A DNA stretch of 64,000 bases, from the NCBI GenBank assembly GCA_015499995.1, contig JADNRV010000224.1, forward strand, positions 1-64,000. The letters run 5' to 3'. Both the position numbers and the translations under genes were made by a program. The number at the start of each line of letters is the position of its first letter. Positions within the stretch are counted from its first letter, which is position 1. The stretch comes from Flammula alnicola (taxonomy: Eukaryota; Basidiomycota; Agaricomycetes; Agaricales; Strophariaceae). Of the stretch, positions 1-9,489 are shown one piece after another. A model generated the notes under the pieces. The model worked only from the letters and a program-made list of their open reading frames with translations, ran no database searches and was not told where the DNA came from.

Positions 1-783
1 AGCCGAAGGCTGCGACGAAGCTGGGCCCACCTTGCTCGTGGGGGCTCTACCCTTCCCTTTATCCTGACGAGGAGGGGGAGGGCGTGAGGTGGTGTCGGTC
101 TCCATGGCAGATGACTCCGCATCACTGGAATGGGGGTCGATCTGGGCGAGGGGGACGGTGTTGGGCCTCATGACGGTGTCGTCTGGGCCTGAGATGGTCT
201 CTCCGATGACGTATCCCAGAGAGAGGGCTTCGTCTCCGACGACGGACGCGGTGATGTCGGTCCATCCGGTAGATTCAGCTGCGGACACCAAGGAGGCGAT
301 CGCAGCAGCGAGATCAGTTGCAGGGCGAGCAAGGGCATCGTCAGATGAACTCGGGTTTCCCCTCATCCATGCTGCAATGGCCCTCGCACTCCGGGACATT
401 TCATCGAGTGCAGATGTGAGCTCACCCTCCAGGGCAGGAGCTGCTGTCGATTGAGAAGCAGGAGGAGGAGTCGCCTCATAATCGAGAACGACATCCTCAT
501 CCGTGAGGTAGTGGGACAGATCCTGCACAGGTGGCAGGGCCGACGGAGTAAAGACAGGAGTGCGTTCGCGCTCACTGACTGGGGTTTTGTCCTGCTGTTG
601 CTGAGGGACTGTAGATGAGTACGTCTGCCTCTGAGGAGAGGGAGACGCAGGGGTAGAGGCTGCCGCCGCCGAAGCAGACGACGAGCCAACTCCAGGAGTG
701 CGCCGAGGCGCAAATCCAGGCAATCTCTCCGATGCGCGAGATCCGCTCGGCGGATCGCCACCAGAACCGGGTTTGGGGGGCAT
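1..783 (-). CDS. LINE ORF1 (gag-like), N-terminal part, partial
   Basis: An open frame starts with MPPKPGSGGDPPSGS at 783 and runs without a stop to the window edge. It matches the N-terminus of ORF1 in LINE copy A. This half of the protein is Pro/Ser/Ala/Gln-rich and looks disordered. The CCHC knuckles that would bind RNA lie in the C-terminal half, outside the window. ORF1 proteins of Tad-like LINEs package the element RNA. Function here is by homology to copy A; whether the copy is complete cannot be seen. Confidence 0.75.
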   Translation of the reverse strand, partial: MPPKPGSGGDPPSGSRASERLPGFAPRRTPGVGSSSASAAAASTPASPSPQRQTYSSTVPQQQQDKTPVSERERTPVFTPSALPPVQDLSHYLTDEDVVLDYEATPPPASQSTAAPALEGELTSALDEMSRSARAIAAWMRGNPSSSDDALARPATDLAAAIASLVSAAESTGWTDITASVVGDEALSLGYVIGETISGPDDTVMRPNTVPLAQIDPHSSDAESSAMETDTTSRPPPPRQDKGKGRAPTSKVGPASSQPSA

Positions 784-918
784 TGGGTTGTTATCTGTCG
801 ATTGGTAAAGTAGCGCTCAGGAGCGCTCAACGAGGAGGAGCTGTGGGGGACGATGTTGGTGTTGCTGAAGTTGTTTCCCACGGTCGCACGAAGTGGTTAC
901 CGAATAAGGAGGAGATGG
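1..918 (-). mobile_element. LINE copy C, 5' end (runs off window)
   Basis: This minus-strand sequence is nearly identical to the 5' UTR and ORF1 start of the full-length LINE at 3,086-10,926. Its right edge stops at the same motif (GGAGGAGATGG) that ends the full-length copy at its target duplication, so this looks like a genuine full-length 5' terminus and not a random truncation. It abuts, head to head, a plus-strand LINE fragment that begins in ORF2. The left part lies outside the window. Confidence 0.85.
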
Positions 919-2437
919 ATATCGTCTGATGGACCGGCATGCAAGCCGGTTTACATGGATGGCTAAACCCCGTATCAGCAGGGCTGAAGACCCTGATGCT
1001 GCGTGGAAGATCATCCTGGACAAACTCATCGAAAAATGTGACGATGAGCCAGGTACCGCATATGCTGGTGTCGACGGCTCGGTCCCTCCGGGGCCCTGGC
1101 AGGCCGCCAACGGCATTGTTATCAAACGGCAGGGTGTTCTGGTATTAGCCAGATGTCACTCTTCCGGACGAGCTATCAGCACGGATGCTGAGCTCGATGC
1201 CATCTCGGTGGCCATCTCCGCAATGGTAGCGTTCGGAGACGTCACCAGGATAGTCATATTCACGGATTCGATGCATGCTGCTCGGATGTCCGTCGATCCT
1301 TCCCCGCATTCTCATCAGGGTTCATCTCTGATAGTATGTAGGACACTTGAACGATGGTTCCAAGGTGGTGGGAACCGGAAAGTCGTTTTTGCTGAGTCCC
1401 CCTCCGATATGGAGTGGGACATTCATCAAGAGGCTCACGACCTCGTCCTGGGGTTTCCTGGTGTACCTGTTACACCGGATACCCCTCTATCTATCGCTTG
1501 GCTTAAGAATAAAGCTGACACTGTAGCGCGTGGTGCCTGGTCGACGGAGGTCGATGAGGTTCCTAATTTACTTGGCTCCAATTTCTGGGAGTTAGAGGAT
1601 CTAAAGGGTAATCCTCTCCGTCCGACCCCCGTTCGCGGCGGGCCGTGGCTTGAAGTCGGCGGCCGCAACTCTCAGTTGTTCACCCGCATGTGCCGTGTAA
1701 TAACGAATCATGCTTCGATCGGCTCGTACTACGAGCGGTTCAAAATCGACGACCCGTTGGCTCTCGGGTGCGTGTGCGGGAAATATCCACAGACTCGTGC
1801 ACATATTTTCAAGTGCCCCAAGCTCTTGATGCTACCTCACAGGGCCCCGTACCTAGTATGGGGTCTTGAGAAATTTTTGAGCGACAACCCTAGTGCGTTT
1901 GCGTTCAATCGGCCCCAGGCCGGAGTCGGATGAGGGACTCTGGATGGGGGGTGATCCTAGGTGTCATTGGGGCCTTGGCCCAAGACCTAGTGCCCAAAGG
2001 TGTTTCCATTATGGTGCGATAAATCCCGCGAGGGCCGCAGCCGTGTTCGTTGCATGGCTTCGCTTGTGACTCTCTGAGTCTATGGCACACATCATTTGGA
2101 GGACCCGCCATGGTGTAACGACAACGTCGAGTTTGCCAGCGAAGTGGGGAGAGCCGGGCAAGCTCTGACTTCATCTGGGTGACCCCCCTGTCCACCCTTT
2201 AATCCATATTTACCTTACGTTCGGTAGCGTTAACAACGCCGCGCGTTTGTATTTCCGGGGCTGCGAGGTCCGTCATTTGGGTTTCAGGCTGCTGGCAGTC
2301 TCGCCCGCGTCGCGCTCGCGCGCGCTGCATGCTCCCCTGCGAGCAACCAATTTCTTTCTTTTGCGATGAGTATTGTAGCGTACTCGTTTGTATTAGTTAG
2401 AGTCCGAGCTGCGTTCGAGTTTCGGAATATAAACTGT

Positions 2438-2473
<36 letters not shown>
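919..2473 (+). mobile_element. LINE copy B, 5'-truncated or interrupted, with poly(A)
   Basis: Plus-strand LINE sequence begins inside ORF2 (GGATATCGTCTGATGG), continues through the ORF2 stop and the 3' UTR, and ends in a run of about 32 A at 2,442-2,473. The 3' UTR is the same as that of copy A, seen in reverse at 3,117-3,650. R1 repeat sequence follows the tail directly. The left target duplication cannot be located because copy C occupies the left flank. Confidence 0.85.
929..1933 (+). pseudogene. LINE ORF2 C-terminal fragment (RNase H and CCHC-like tail)
   Basis: This 334-codon frame equals the last third of ORF2 in copy A. It has the RNase H signature: AYAGVDGSV with the first Asp, STDAELDAI with the Glu, and VIFTDSMHAA with the second Asp. 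A Cys-rich tail (CVCGKYPQTRAHIFKC) follows. Endonuclease and reverse transcriptase are missing, so it cannot act alone. The domains are undamaged and almost identical to copy A, which points to recent insertion. Confidence 0.85.
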
Positions 2474-2474
<1 letters not shown>

Positions 2475-2476
<2 letters not shown>

Positions 2477-3085
2477 TAGCTTAAGTGCCTAAGACTTAAT
2501 CCCCCTCGACTGCGTGGTATACAGGCTCATGACCTTCCGTTTTCATTGGTATCTTGTCCTGTCATTGGCTATGGACTGACCGGAGCATAGAAGCGCCTAT
2601 GTCTCGTCGGAGACTCTCGGGCAATCCACGCACGTTCTGTCTGGACTCTGAGGTAATGCTTGTGATTAGGGTTGTAACCCCTCATCCTCTGTGCCCGATA
2701 CTCTGGTACCCTCGACGTGCATCTGGGATCTCGCTATGTCGAGTTATGCACCCCGGAAATCTTCCTGTACCCAGTTATTACCTGATATGGTATGTGTTCC
2801 CAATTAGGTATCCCTCTGATCCGAGCTCTGATCGGCGTTGCTACAGGGGCGTCTATGGGCATCTGCTTTACCCTGGCTGCTCCACTGTCCTCGATGCCCT
2901 CGGCAATGTCATGCGACCTGTCCTGTAATGTGCCTAGATGTCCGTTCTTTAATCTAGAGATGCGTGCCCTCGCTGTATAGGCCGGATGGTTAAGATATTA
3001 CTGAAAGGCGCCTATTTCCGTACACTTCATTAGATGTATTGACTAGTATCTCAATAGTTACTAATGATATTGTAATGTCTTTATT
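2475..3085 (+). repeat. Dispersed repeat R1, left part (split by LINE copy A)
   Basis: Non-coding sequence with no convincing gene. It is paralogous to 42,908-43,322 and to the composite copy at 45,480-46,778. The copy is split by LINE copy A and continues at 10,927-11,113; joining the two halves gives the order seen in the 46-kb copy. The nature of R1 is unknown. A decayed LTR-retrotransposon part is possible. Frames of up to 124 codons in it are not conserved well enough between copies to call coding. Confidence 0.7.
3073..3085. repeat. 13-bp target site duplication of LINE copy A (left)
   Basis: TAATGTCTTTATT occurs here and again at 10,927-10,939, on either side of the LINE. The paralogous R1 copy near 46,580 carries this site once, without the LINE. 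Duplications of this size are normal for target-primed reverse transcription. Confidence 0.85.
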
Positions 3086-3649
3086 TTATTTTATTTTTAT
3101 TTTATTTTTTTTTATATCAACAATTTATATTCCGAAGCTCGAACGCAGCTCGGACTCTAACTACTACAAACGAGTACGCTACAATACCCAATGCAAAAGA
3201 AAGAAATTGGTCACTCGCAGGGGAGCGTGCGGCGCGCGCGAGCGCGACGCGGGCAAGACTGCGCAGCAGCCTGAAACCCAAATGACGGACCTCGCAGCCC
3301 AGGAAATACAAACGCGCGGCGTTGTTAACGCTACCGAACGTAAGGTGGATATGGATTAAAAGGGTGGACAGGGGGGTCACTCAGATGCGAGAAGAGCCTG
3401 CCAGGCCCTCCCCGATTAAATGGTAAAATCGACGTGGTCATAGCTAAACGAGGACCGAAGTCCAAGCCGCCGTCCACCAAGCCGGGTCAGCGAACGACAC
3501 GACCCCGAAGGGTAGAGCCGCCCTAACCTGGAACGACCAGGTCCTCCAGCCTCTCGGCCTTTGACTGCGCTGGACCAACACTCACGGGCAGTGAGTCGCT
3601 TTGACCACAGCGCTGCCTGCAAATGAGATAGCCCCCCATCCAGAGTCCC

Positions 3650-6600
3650 TCATCCGACTCCGGCTGGAGGCCGGTTGAAGGCAAACACCGTAACGTTGTC
3701 CGTCAAAAATTTCTCAAGACCCCACACTAGGTGCGGGGCCCTGTGAGGTAGCATCGGGAGCTTAGGGCACCCAAAGAGATGGTCCCGCATCTGAGGATAA
3801 ACCCCACACGTACAACCAAGAGCAAGTGGATCGTCGATTTTGAACCGCTCGTAGTACGAGCCGATTGGAGCATGATTCATTATTACACAGCACATGCGGG
3901 CGAACAACTGAGAGTTGCGGCTGCCCACTTCAAGCCATGGCCCGCCGCAAATGGGGGTCGGACGGAGAGGATTACCCTTTAGATCCTCTAACTCCAAGAA
4001 ATTGGAGCCAAGTAAATTGGGAACCTCGTCAACCTCTGTTGACCAGGCATCCCGCGCTACAGTGTTGGCTTTGTTCTTAAGCCAAGCAATAGATAGAGGG
4101 GTATCCGGTGTAACAGGTATGCCTGGAAACCCAAGGACGAGGTCATGAGCCTCTTGATGAATGTCCCACTCCATGTCGGAGGGAGACTCTGCAAAAACGA
4201 CTTTTCGGTTACCACCACCTTGGAACCATCGTTCAAGTGTCCGACATACTATCAGAGAGGAACCCTGATGAGAATGCGGGGAAGGATCAATGGCCATTCG
4301 AGCAGCATGCATCGAATCCGTGAAAATGACTATCCTGGTGACGTCTCCGAATGCTACCATTGCGGAGATGGCCACCGAGATGGCATCGAGCTCAGCATCA
4401 GTGCTAATAGCTCGTCCGGAAGAGTGACATCTGGCCAACACCAGAGCGCCCTGCCGCTTGATGACAATGCTGTTGGCGGCCTGCCAGGGCCCCGGAGGGA
4501 CCGAGCCGTCGACACCAGCATATGCGGTACCTGGCTCATCGTCACACTTTTCGATGAGTTTATCCAGTATGATTTTCCACGCAGCATCAGAGTCTTTGGC
4601 CCTGCTGATACGGGGTTTAGCCATCCATGTAAACCGGCTCACATGCCGGTCCATTAGACGATATCCAGGCCTGGCGTCTGGAGCAAAAGGCTCCAGTTCC
4701 TCCAGACCCGCGGGGTGGAACAATGCATTGCCCACAAGTCCGCCGCGCAACTTTTCACGTTGACGCTCGGTAAAATTCTCGATCGCCATCCTGTGAGGGA
4801 CGGCTCTCTTAAGTAAAGGTCCTGCCATAAATGACCGGACAGGGTGTGTATCAGACAAGAGAGAGATCCGGGCAACTGCCCGAGAGTTCAACCTGTCTAG
4901 AAGCAAGGGCATGGGTAAAAGGCCAGCGAGGGCCTCGACGCCATACGAGGGAGAAGTGCGGAAGCACCCAGTAATCCAAAGCCCAGCCTTACGCTGAACG
5001 TTGGTAAGTTGCGCAATAAGCCCTTGTTCCAGGCCTTGCGGAAATACCACATGCGGTAACCATAAGTAATTATGGGATAACGCACGTGCAGTAGAGGAGG
5101 CGCTTAAGATGCAGCGGCAGCCCTCTGGTAGAAGACCCAAGCATTTCATCGATACAACCGACGTAAATCCTTTGGTGGAATAATATCTCACATGCTCCTT
5201 GAAAGTGAGCTTGCGATCAAAATGAAACCCAAGATATCGCCAAAATGGCTTTGGCTTGAGCCATTTGCCTGCAGTGTAGGGTTCTTCACCCAAATCTATG
5301 GCAGGATTATAAACTGAAGCCGTGTTGTCAAAGTGAAAGATCTCCGACTTCATGTGCTCCAGAGCGAGAGCGAACTTGGTAAAAAGCTCAAATATAATCT
5401 TGTAAGCCTTACGAAGGTTTACAACATTGGGATCGAGTCCGGCCTCCTGAGAAATCAGGGTACCATCATCAACATATGACAGAAGGTCAACCGCAAGATG
5501 AATCTCATGGCACCTCTTGTAGAAAAGACGCATAATAGGCGCCAAGTAAATGGCAGACAAGACAGGGGACAGGGCAGAGCCCTGTCCCACACCCACATCT
5601 GCCTGCAGAGGATCTGACAGGAAGGAATTCCACGCATACTGCGTCTTCCTCTCTACCAGATAAGAACTGAAAAACTTGACCACCAGAGGCGGAAAGCCAA
5701 GCTTCCGGAGAATGATCACGAGAACCTCGTGATTAAGAGAAGGAAAGAACTGAGCAAGGTCAAAGGCAAGGACGCTAGTCCTCAACCCTTTCGCCCACCC
5801 AGCCCTCACCATGTGTGTCAAAAACAGACCCGCGTCCTCGGTGGAGCGTCCCCTGACGCCCCCAACCTGATTCGGGTGAAATATATCCTGTCCGACAGCG
5901 TCAAACTGAATGCGATTCGAGATCATTTTCTCGATGAGCTTCCTCACAGTATTCAGAAGCACAATAGGCCTGAACGCCTTAGGGGTGGAGTACGAAGGCT
6001 TGCCGGGTTTGGGGATAATAACCGACATAGATTCCTTGAAAGGAAATGGCCAATGACCCACACGCATGCAGGCATTAGCAATCGAGATGAGGACCTCCAC
6101 AGAGTGGGGGTCCCGACGTACAATCTTCTTCAGGTGGGACCAATTGACATGATCCGGACCCGGAGAAGAAAGACCGGAACACGCAGAAAGAGCTTCCGTG
6201 AGTTCCAGCGGGGAAAAGAAAGCCCATTCCCGAACAGGAAGTTGCGGGATGGACTCCAAGAGAGCAGCATCGTACATCCTATCCGACGCTGAATTGTACG
6301 TGCCATGTAGGGCATCCCACAGGGCAGGCAGATCATTGCAAGGCTCTCCACGAAACTGGATAGCCTCACTGGGAGGGAGCTTCTGCTGTTGGACCCAATT
6401 CATAAGGTCCCACGGTCGCTTATTGGTACCCGCGATCTCTCCAATGCGATCATCGAAGAAAACACATTTCGTTTCCCGGACTAACCTCCGAAAGGATTTC
6501 CAATTCTCGGGGGAGCGATCCCCACGAAATTTGAGCAAGGCGTCAGAGCACTCCTGGGACCACCAGGGCTTCGAACGCTTAGTAATAGAGGTCTCTTTAG

Positions 6601-7561
6601 CATGGGCAGACCACACCTCTGAGAAAATCTGCGCCATTTCTTGGGCCGCAGTCTCAATCTGATCCTCGGTAGTCAACGGGGCTTTTGGATCTACAGCCGC
6701 AAGTCCCGAAGTGATAGATTTAACGAAGGCCTCAACAGACTCCGTAGGAAGAGACATCCGAACCGCCCCGTCAGGGGCGGGAAGGATGTCCAGTGTAGTA
6801 TAAATCGGGATGTGGTCCGATTTAAGCTGGATGTCCGGGCACTGGACAGTAGACTCATTCACCACCTGATCGGGGGGAACAAAAGCCAGATCGATCACCG
6901 TGCTGCACTTGGTGCGATCTCTCGGAATGTGTGTGGGCCCAGGGTTGCCAAAAGCAGCAAGCTCAAGTCCAAGGATGGCCGCAGATTGTTGCAGCGATAA
7001 GGCACACCCCTCCCGAGCGGAACCAGGGTCCCAATCCGGAGAGTGTGCGTTAAAATCTCCCATCATCAGATGACATCGGGGAAGATCTCGATCATGATCC
7101 CGGAGCCAGTTAATAGCTCCATGATTGGAATCTGAATACACGTTCAGAAGATAAAAAGAACTCTCGCCCGAGGAGAGCGAGAGTACCATGATGTCGGGAT
7201 GATCAATAATATCCCTTCGTTGAGCCAGGCGATACCGGGCCAGCCTAGTCGAAACATAGGTCATGACCCGGGGTCGCTCGTCAGGAGTGGTGGGGCGCAC
7301 CATGGCCAACCAATCTGGGTGGTTGGGCGCACTGACTACATCTTCACCCTTTCTGCTCTTCGCAGACGGGGCAGTTCTTATGTGCCTCCAGGGAGGCTCT
7401 TGGATGAATAACACATCATATATATTCGTACATGTGCTAAGTATTACATCGAGGGACACCCCGTCCCTCGCCACATTCCAACTCAACACCCGTATCTCAT
7501 CAAGCTTTTGTGCCTGCATTAAGCTACGTTCTGTGAGTGGAGTGCACGACGTTGATTCCAA
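3650..7561 (-). CDS. LINE ORF2 polyprotein: endonuclease, reverse transcriptase, RNase H
   Basis: An intact 1,303-aa frame. Residues about 20-260 form an APE-like endonuclease that nicks the target (VLSWNVARDG, FIQEPPW, MGDFNAHSPDWDP, VIDLAFV, SDHIPI). Residues about 440-800 form the reverse transcriptase (FRPIVLLNTVRKLIEKM, AFDLAQFFPSLNH, GQGSALSPVLSAIYL and the catalytic YVDDG). Residues about 1,030-1,180 form RNase H, with Asp, Glu and Asp in AYAGVDGS, TDAELDAI and IFTDSMHAA. A Cys-His tail follows. No key residue is lost and there is no stop, so this copy may still supply activity. Start MESTSCTPL overlaps the end of ORF1. Confidence 0.95.
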   Translation of the reverse strand: MESTSCTPLTERSLMQAQKLDEIRVLSWNVARDGVSLDVILSTCTNIYDVLFIQEPPWRHIRTAPSAKSRKGEDVVSAPNHPDWLAMVRPTTPDERPRVMTYVSTRLARYRLAQRRDIIDHPDIMVLSLSSGESSFYLLNVYSDSNHGAINWLRDHDRDLPRCHLMMGDFNAHSPDWDPGSAREGCALSLQQSAAILGLELAAFGNPGPTHIPRDRTKCSTVIDLAFVPPDQVVNESTVQCPDIQLKSDHIPIYTTLDILPAPDGAVRMSLPTESVEAFVKSITSGLAAVDPKAPLTTEDQIETAAQEMAQIFSEVWSAHAKETSITKRSKPWWSQECSDALLKFRGDRSPENWKSFRRLVRETKCVFFDDRIGEIAGTNKRPWDLMNWVQQQKLPPSEAIQFRGEPCNDLPALWDALHGTYNSASDRMYDAALLESIPQLPVREWAFFSPLELTEALSACSGLSSPGPDHVNWSHLKKIVRRDPHSVEVLISIANACMRVGHWPFPFKESMSVIIPKPGKPSYSTPKAFRPIVLLNTVRKLIEKMISNRIQFDAVGQDIFHPNQVGGVRGRSTEDAGLFLTHMVRAGWAKGLRTSVLAFDLAQFFPSLNHEVLVIILRKLGFPPLVVKFFSSYLVERKTQYAWNSFLSDPLQADVGVGQGSALSPVLSAIYLAPIMRLFYKRCHEIHLAVDLLSYVDDGTLISQEAGLDPNVVNLRKAYKIIFELFTKFALALEHMKSEIFHFDNTASVYNPAIDLGEEPYTAGKWLKPKPFWRYLGFHFDRKLTFKEHVRYYSTKGFTSVVSMKCLGLLPEGCRCILSASSTARALSHNYLWLPHVVFPQGLEQGLIAQLTNVQRKAGLWITGCFRTSPSYGVEALAGLLPMPLLLDRLNSRAVARISLLSDTHPVRSFMAGPLLKRAVPHRMAIENFTERQREKLRGGLVGNALFHPAGLEELEPFAPDARPGYRLMDRHVSRFTWMAKPRISRAKDSDAAWKIILDKLIEKCDDEPGTAYAGVDGSVPPGPWQAANSIVIKRQGALVLARCHSSGRAISTDAELDAISVAISAMVAFGDVTRIVIFTDSMHAARMAIDPSPHSHQGSSLIVCRTLERWFQGGGNRKVVFAESPSDMEWDIHQEAHDLVLGFPGIPVTPDTPLSIAWLKNKANTVARDAWSTEVDEVPNLLGSNFLELEDLKGNPLRPTPICGGPWLEVGSRNSQLFARMCCVIMNHAPIGSYYERFKIDDPLALGCTCGVYPQMRDHLFGCPKLPMLPHRAPHLVWGLEKFLTDNVTVFAFNRPPAGVG

Positions 7562-8248
7562 TAATCACGTACCTGGGCATATTTGGCATCGATCCATTCG
7601 CGATCGTACCGGTTGTGCCAGAAATGACACTTTCTGTCGTAAGGTTTATGCGCACCCTTACAATTAGGGCAGCGCGGGGCATGAGGGCAGTCCACCCCCC
7701 CCGGAGTAGGTGGGATGGGTGGAGTTGCCTTGGGATTTCCCTTGCAACACGAAGCGGCGATACGATGTACCTCCTCCTCGTGTGGCCCGGAGCAATGAGC
7801 GCAGCGGGGCTGGGGAGCCCTGCAAACATTAGATGGATGGCCCCACCTCCAGCATCTATTGCAGAGAGGGACGCCGGGGTTGGCGCGCGCCGCAAGAATG
7901 CGGTAAGCCCTGCCACGGAACATGAAGGTCTTGTTGATAAGAGCCTTCGCGTGGGCTCCCGACTGAGAGTCCCAGATATTGATGAACGCCACACAAGTGG
8001 TGCTCGCTGGGGAGTTGCGCTTAATCCGAGGCTCGGATTTGAAAGGTGCGAAGACAGAAAGTGGAGAGGCAAGAATTGCCATCTTCACTTCGGCCCCTGT
8101 GGTAAGGGTCTTACTGGCGAAATCACCGTAAGCAAGTAGGTCAAGTACCCGGAGGTACGAGGTGGAAGAGGGGAGGCTGACCGAGACTTTGACAGTGTCG
8201 GACTCCGGAAGGATTCTATGCACCCACCCTCGGGCGATATCGAGATCG

Positions 8249-9489
8249 GAGGTCTTTGCTGTGCCCCCCCTATTCCTACCGGAATCCGGTGGAATCCGGT
8301 GGAATATGAGGCCATTCCGGTGGAATATCCTGCCAAAATTTGGAAATTTTTTGAAAAAGGGGCAAATTCCGAGATTCCACTGGAATGGTGACCGGAATGC
8401 CACAGGAGTGGAATGGCTGGAATGGAACAACCAGGTATTCCGCTGGAATGAAATCAAAATGCATTATGATTTGGTGATTTCTAATGTCTATATATAGAAA
8501 TAGATGTCGGTACCTGTCTATGATATCGAAATAAAATTGGAAACTGTGCCAAGACATATTCCAAATTAGGAAGTTCAATATTTGGATCAGGTGATTTTGA
8601 AAAGACTCGGGTTTGGGCGAGTTTTTTGCATTTTTCTCATCAACAAGAGCAGCAAATCACATGATTTCAAAAGGTACATGGGTTTTGGAGCAGGTGCTAT
8701 GATTGCCTTTTTGGGCATAAAATTCCCACAGTTCCAAAAACAGCCTAAATACAGTAATATTGCCTGTCTGGATCACATGATATAAATATATTTAGAATCT
8801 CCTCAAAATTCTAAATCTGATGGTACCTTATTGACCCTGAATCACTCACGAGTTAGTCACATAATGTATACTAGCAATAGACCCATGCTTCGCACGGACG
8901 TGCCATTAGCCTAGTTTTAGAGAACAACAGAGAGGTGTGACTTGTTTGTCTGTGACCAACTGTGACAGGACTTTGTCTGTCACATAAGAAAGTCCCTCTT
9001 TGATTTATAGTATAGATATCTCAAATAGACAAATAGAATATATAAAGGAGTTGATTTGTATAGGTCACACAAGTGTGACAGATGTGACCTATGACTTCTG
9101 TCTGAATTTTTGGTTTCAGACACCAGCCAAATTAGGGTGGACCCTGCAGTTTTAGCAACCCATTTTAAATGATTTTGGACCCTGAATTTCTATATTTAGA
9201 TTTGGTTTTTACTGGATGGTTTTGGCAAAAGGATTTGGGATACTGAATAAGCGTGACTTTTTTTGACAAATTCAAGGGCCTGTGACATGTGACATCTAAA
9301 TTGAATCAAAATACAATGTATTTCAGTCCATTCTAGTGGATTCCAGTCCTATTTCATTCTATTCCAGTCTCATTCCACTGGAATCTGGTCTATTCCACTA
9401 GATTCCAGTTCCATTCCACCGGATTCCAGTCCCATTCCACTGGATTCCAGTCATTCCTACTGGAATAGGTGGGGCACAGCAAAGTACTG
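8249..9489. mobile_element. Non-autonomous TIR element, family M1, copy 1 (with internal insertion)
   Basis: The left end is GAGGTCTTTGCTGTGCC and the right end, reverse-complemented, is CAGTACTTTGCTGTGCC. It is flanked by the 9-bp duplication TCGAGATCG inside LINE ORF1; LINE copy D carries that site undivided near 15,630. Next to both termini are arrays of short motifs built on GGAAT/ATTCC. The core is AT-rich without a credible gene. Copies 2 and 3 are at 28,941-29,993 and 44,146-45,248. The 8-9-bp duplications suggest mobilisation by a hAT- or Mutator-type transposase. Confidence 0.9.
8867..9014. mobile_element. 148-bp insertion inside M1 copy 1 (TATACTA ... TAGTATA)
   Basis: M1 copies 2 and 3 run straight from CACATAA to ATCTCAAATAGAC. 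Copy 1 has about 148 extra bases here, starting TATACTAGCAATAG and ending TTTATAGTATA, so short inverted ends of 7 bp are visible. A small hairpin around CCATGCTTCGCACGG lies near the left end. The class is unknown; no ORF. Confidence 0.7.

Noticed and set aside
2554..2928. 124-codon frame in repeat R1
   Set aside because: The second R1 copy keeps only part of it with frame breaks, and no motif is recognised.
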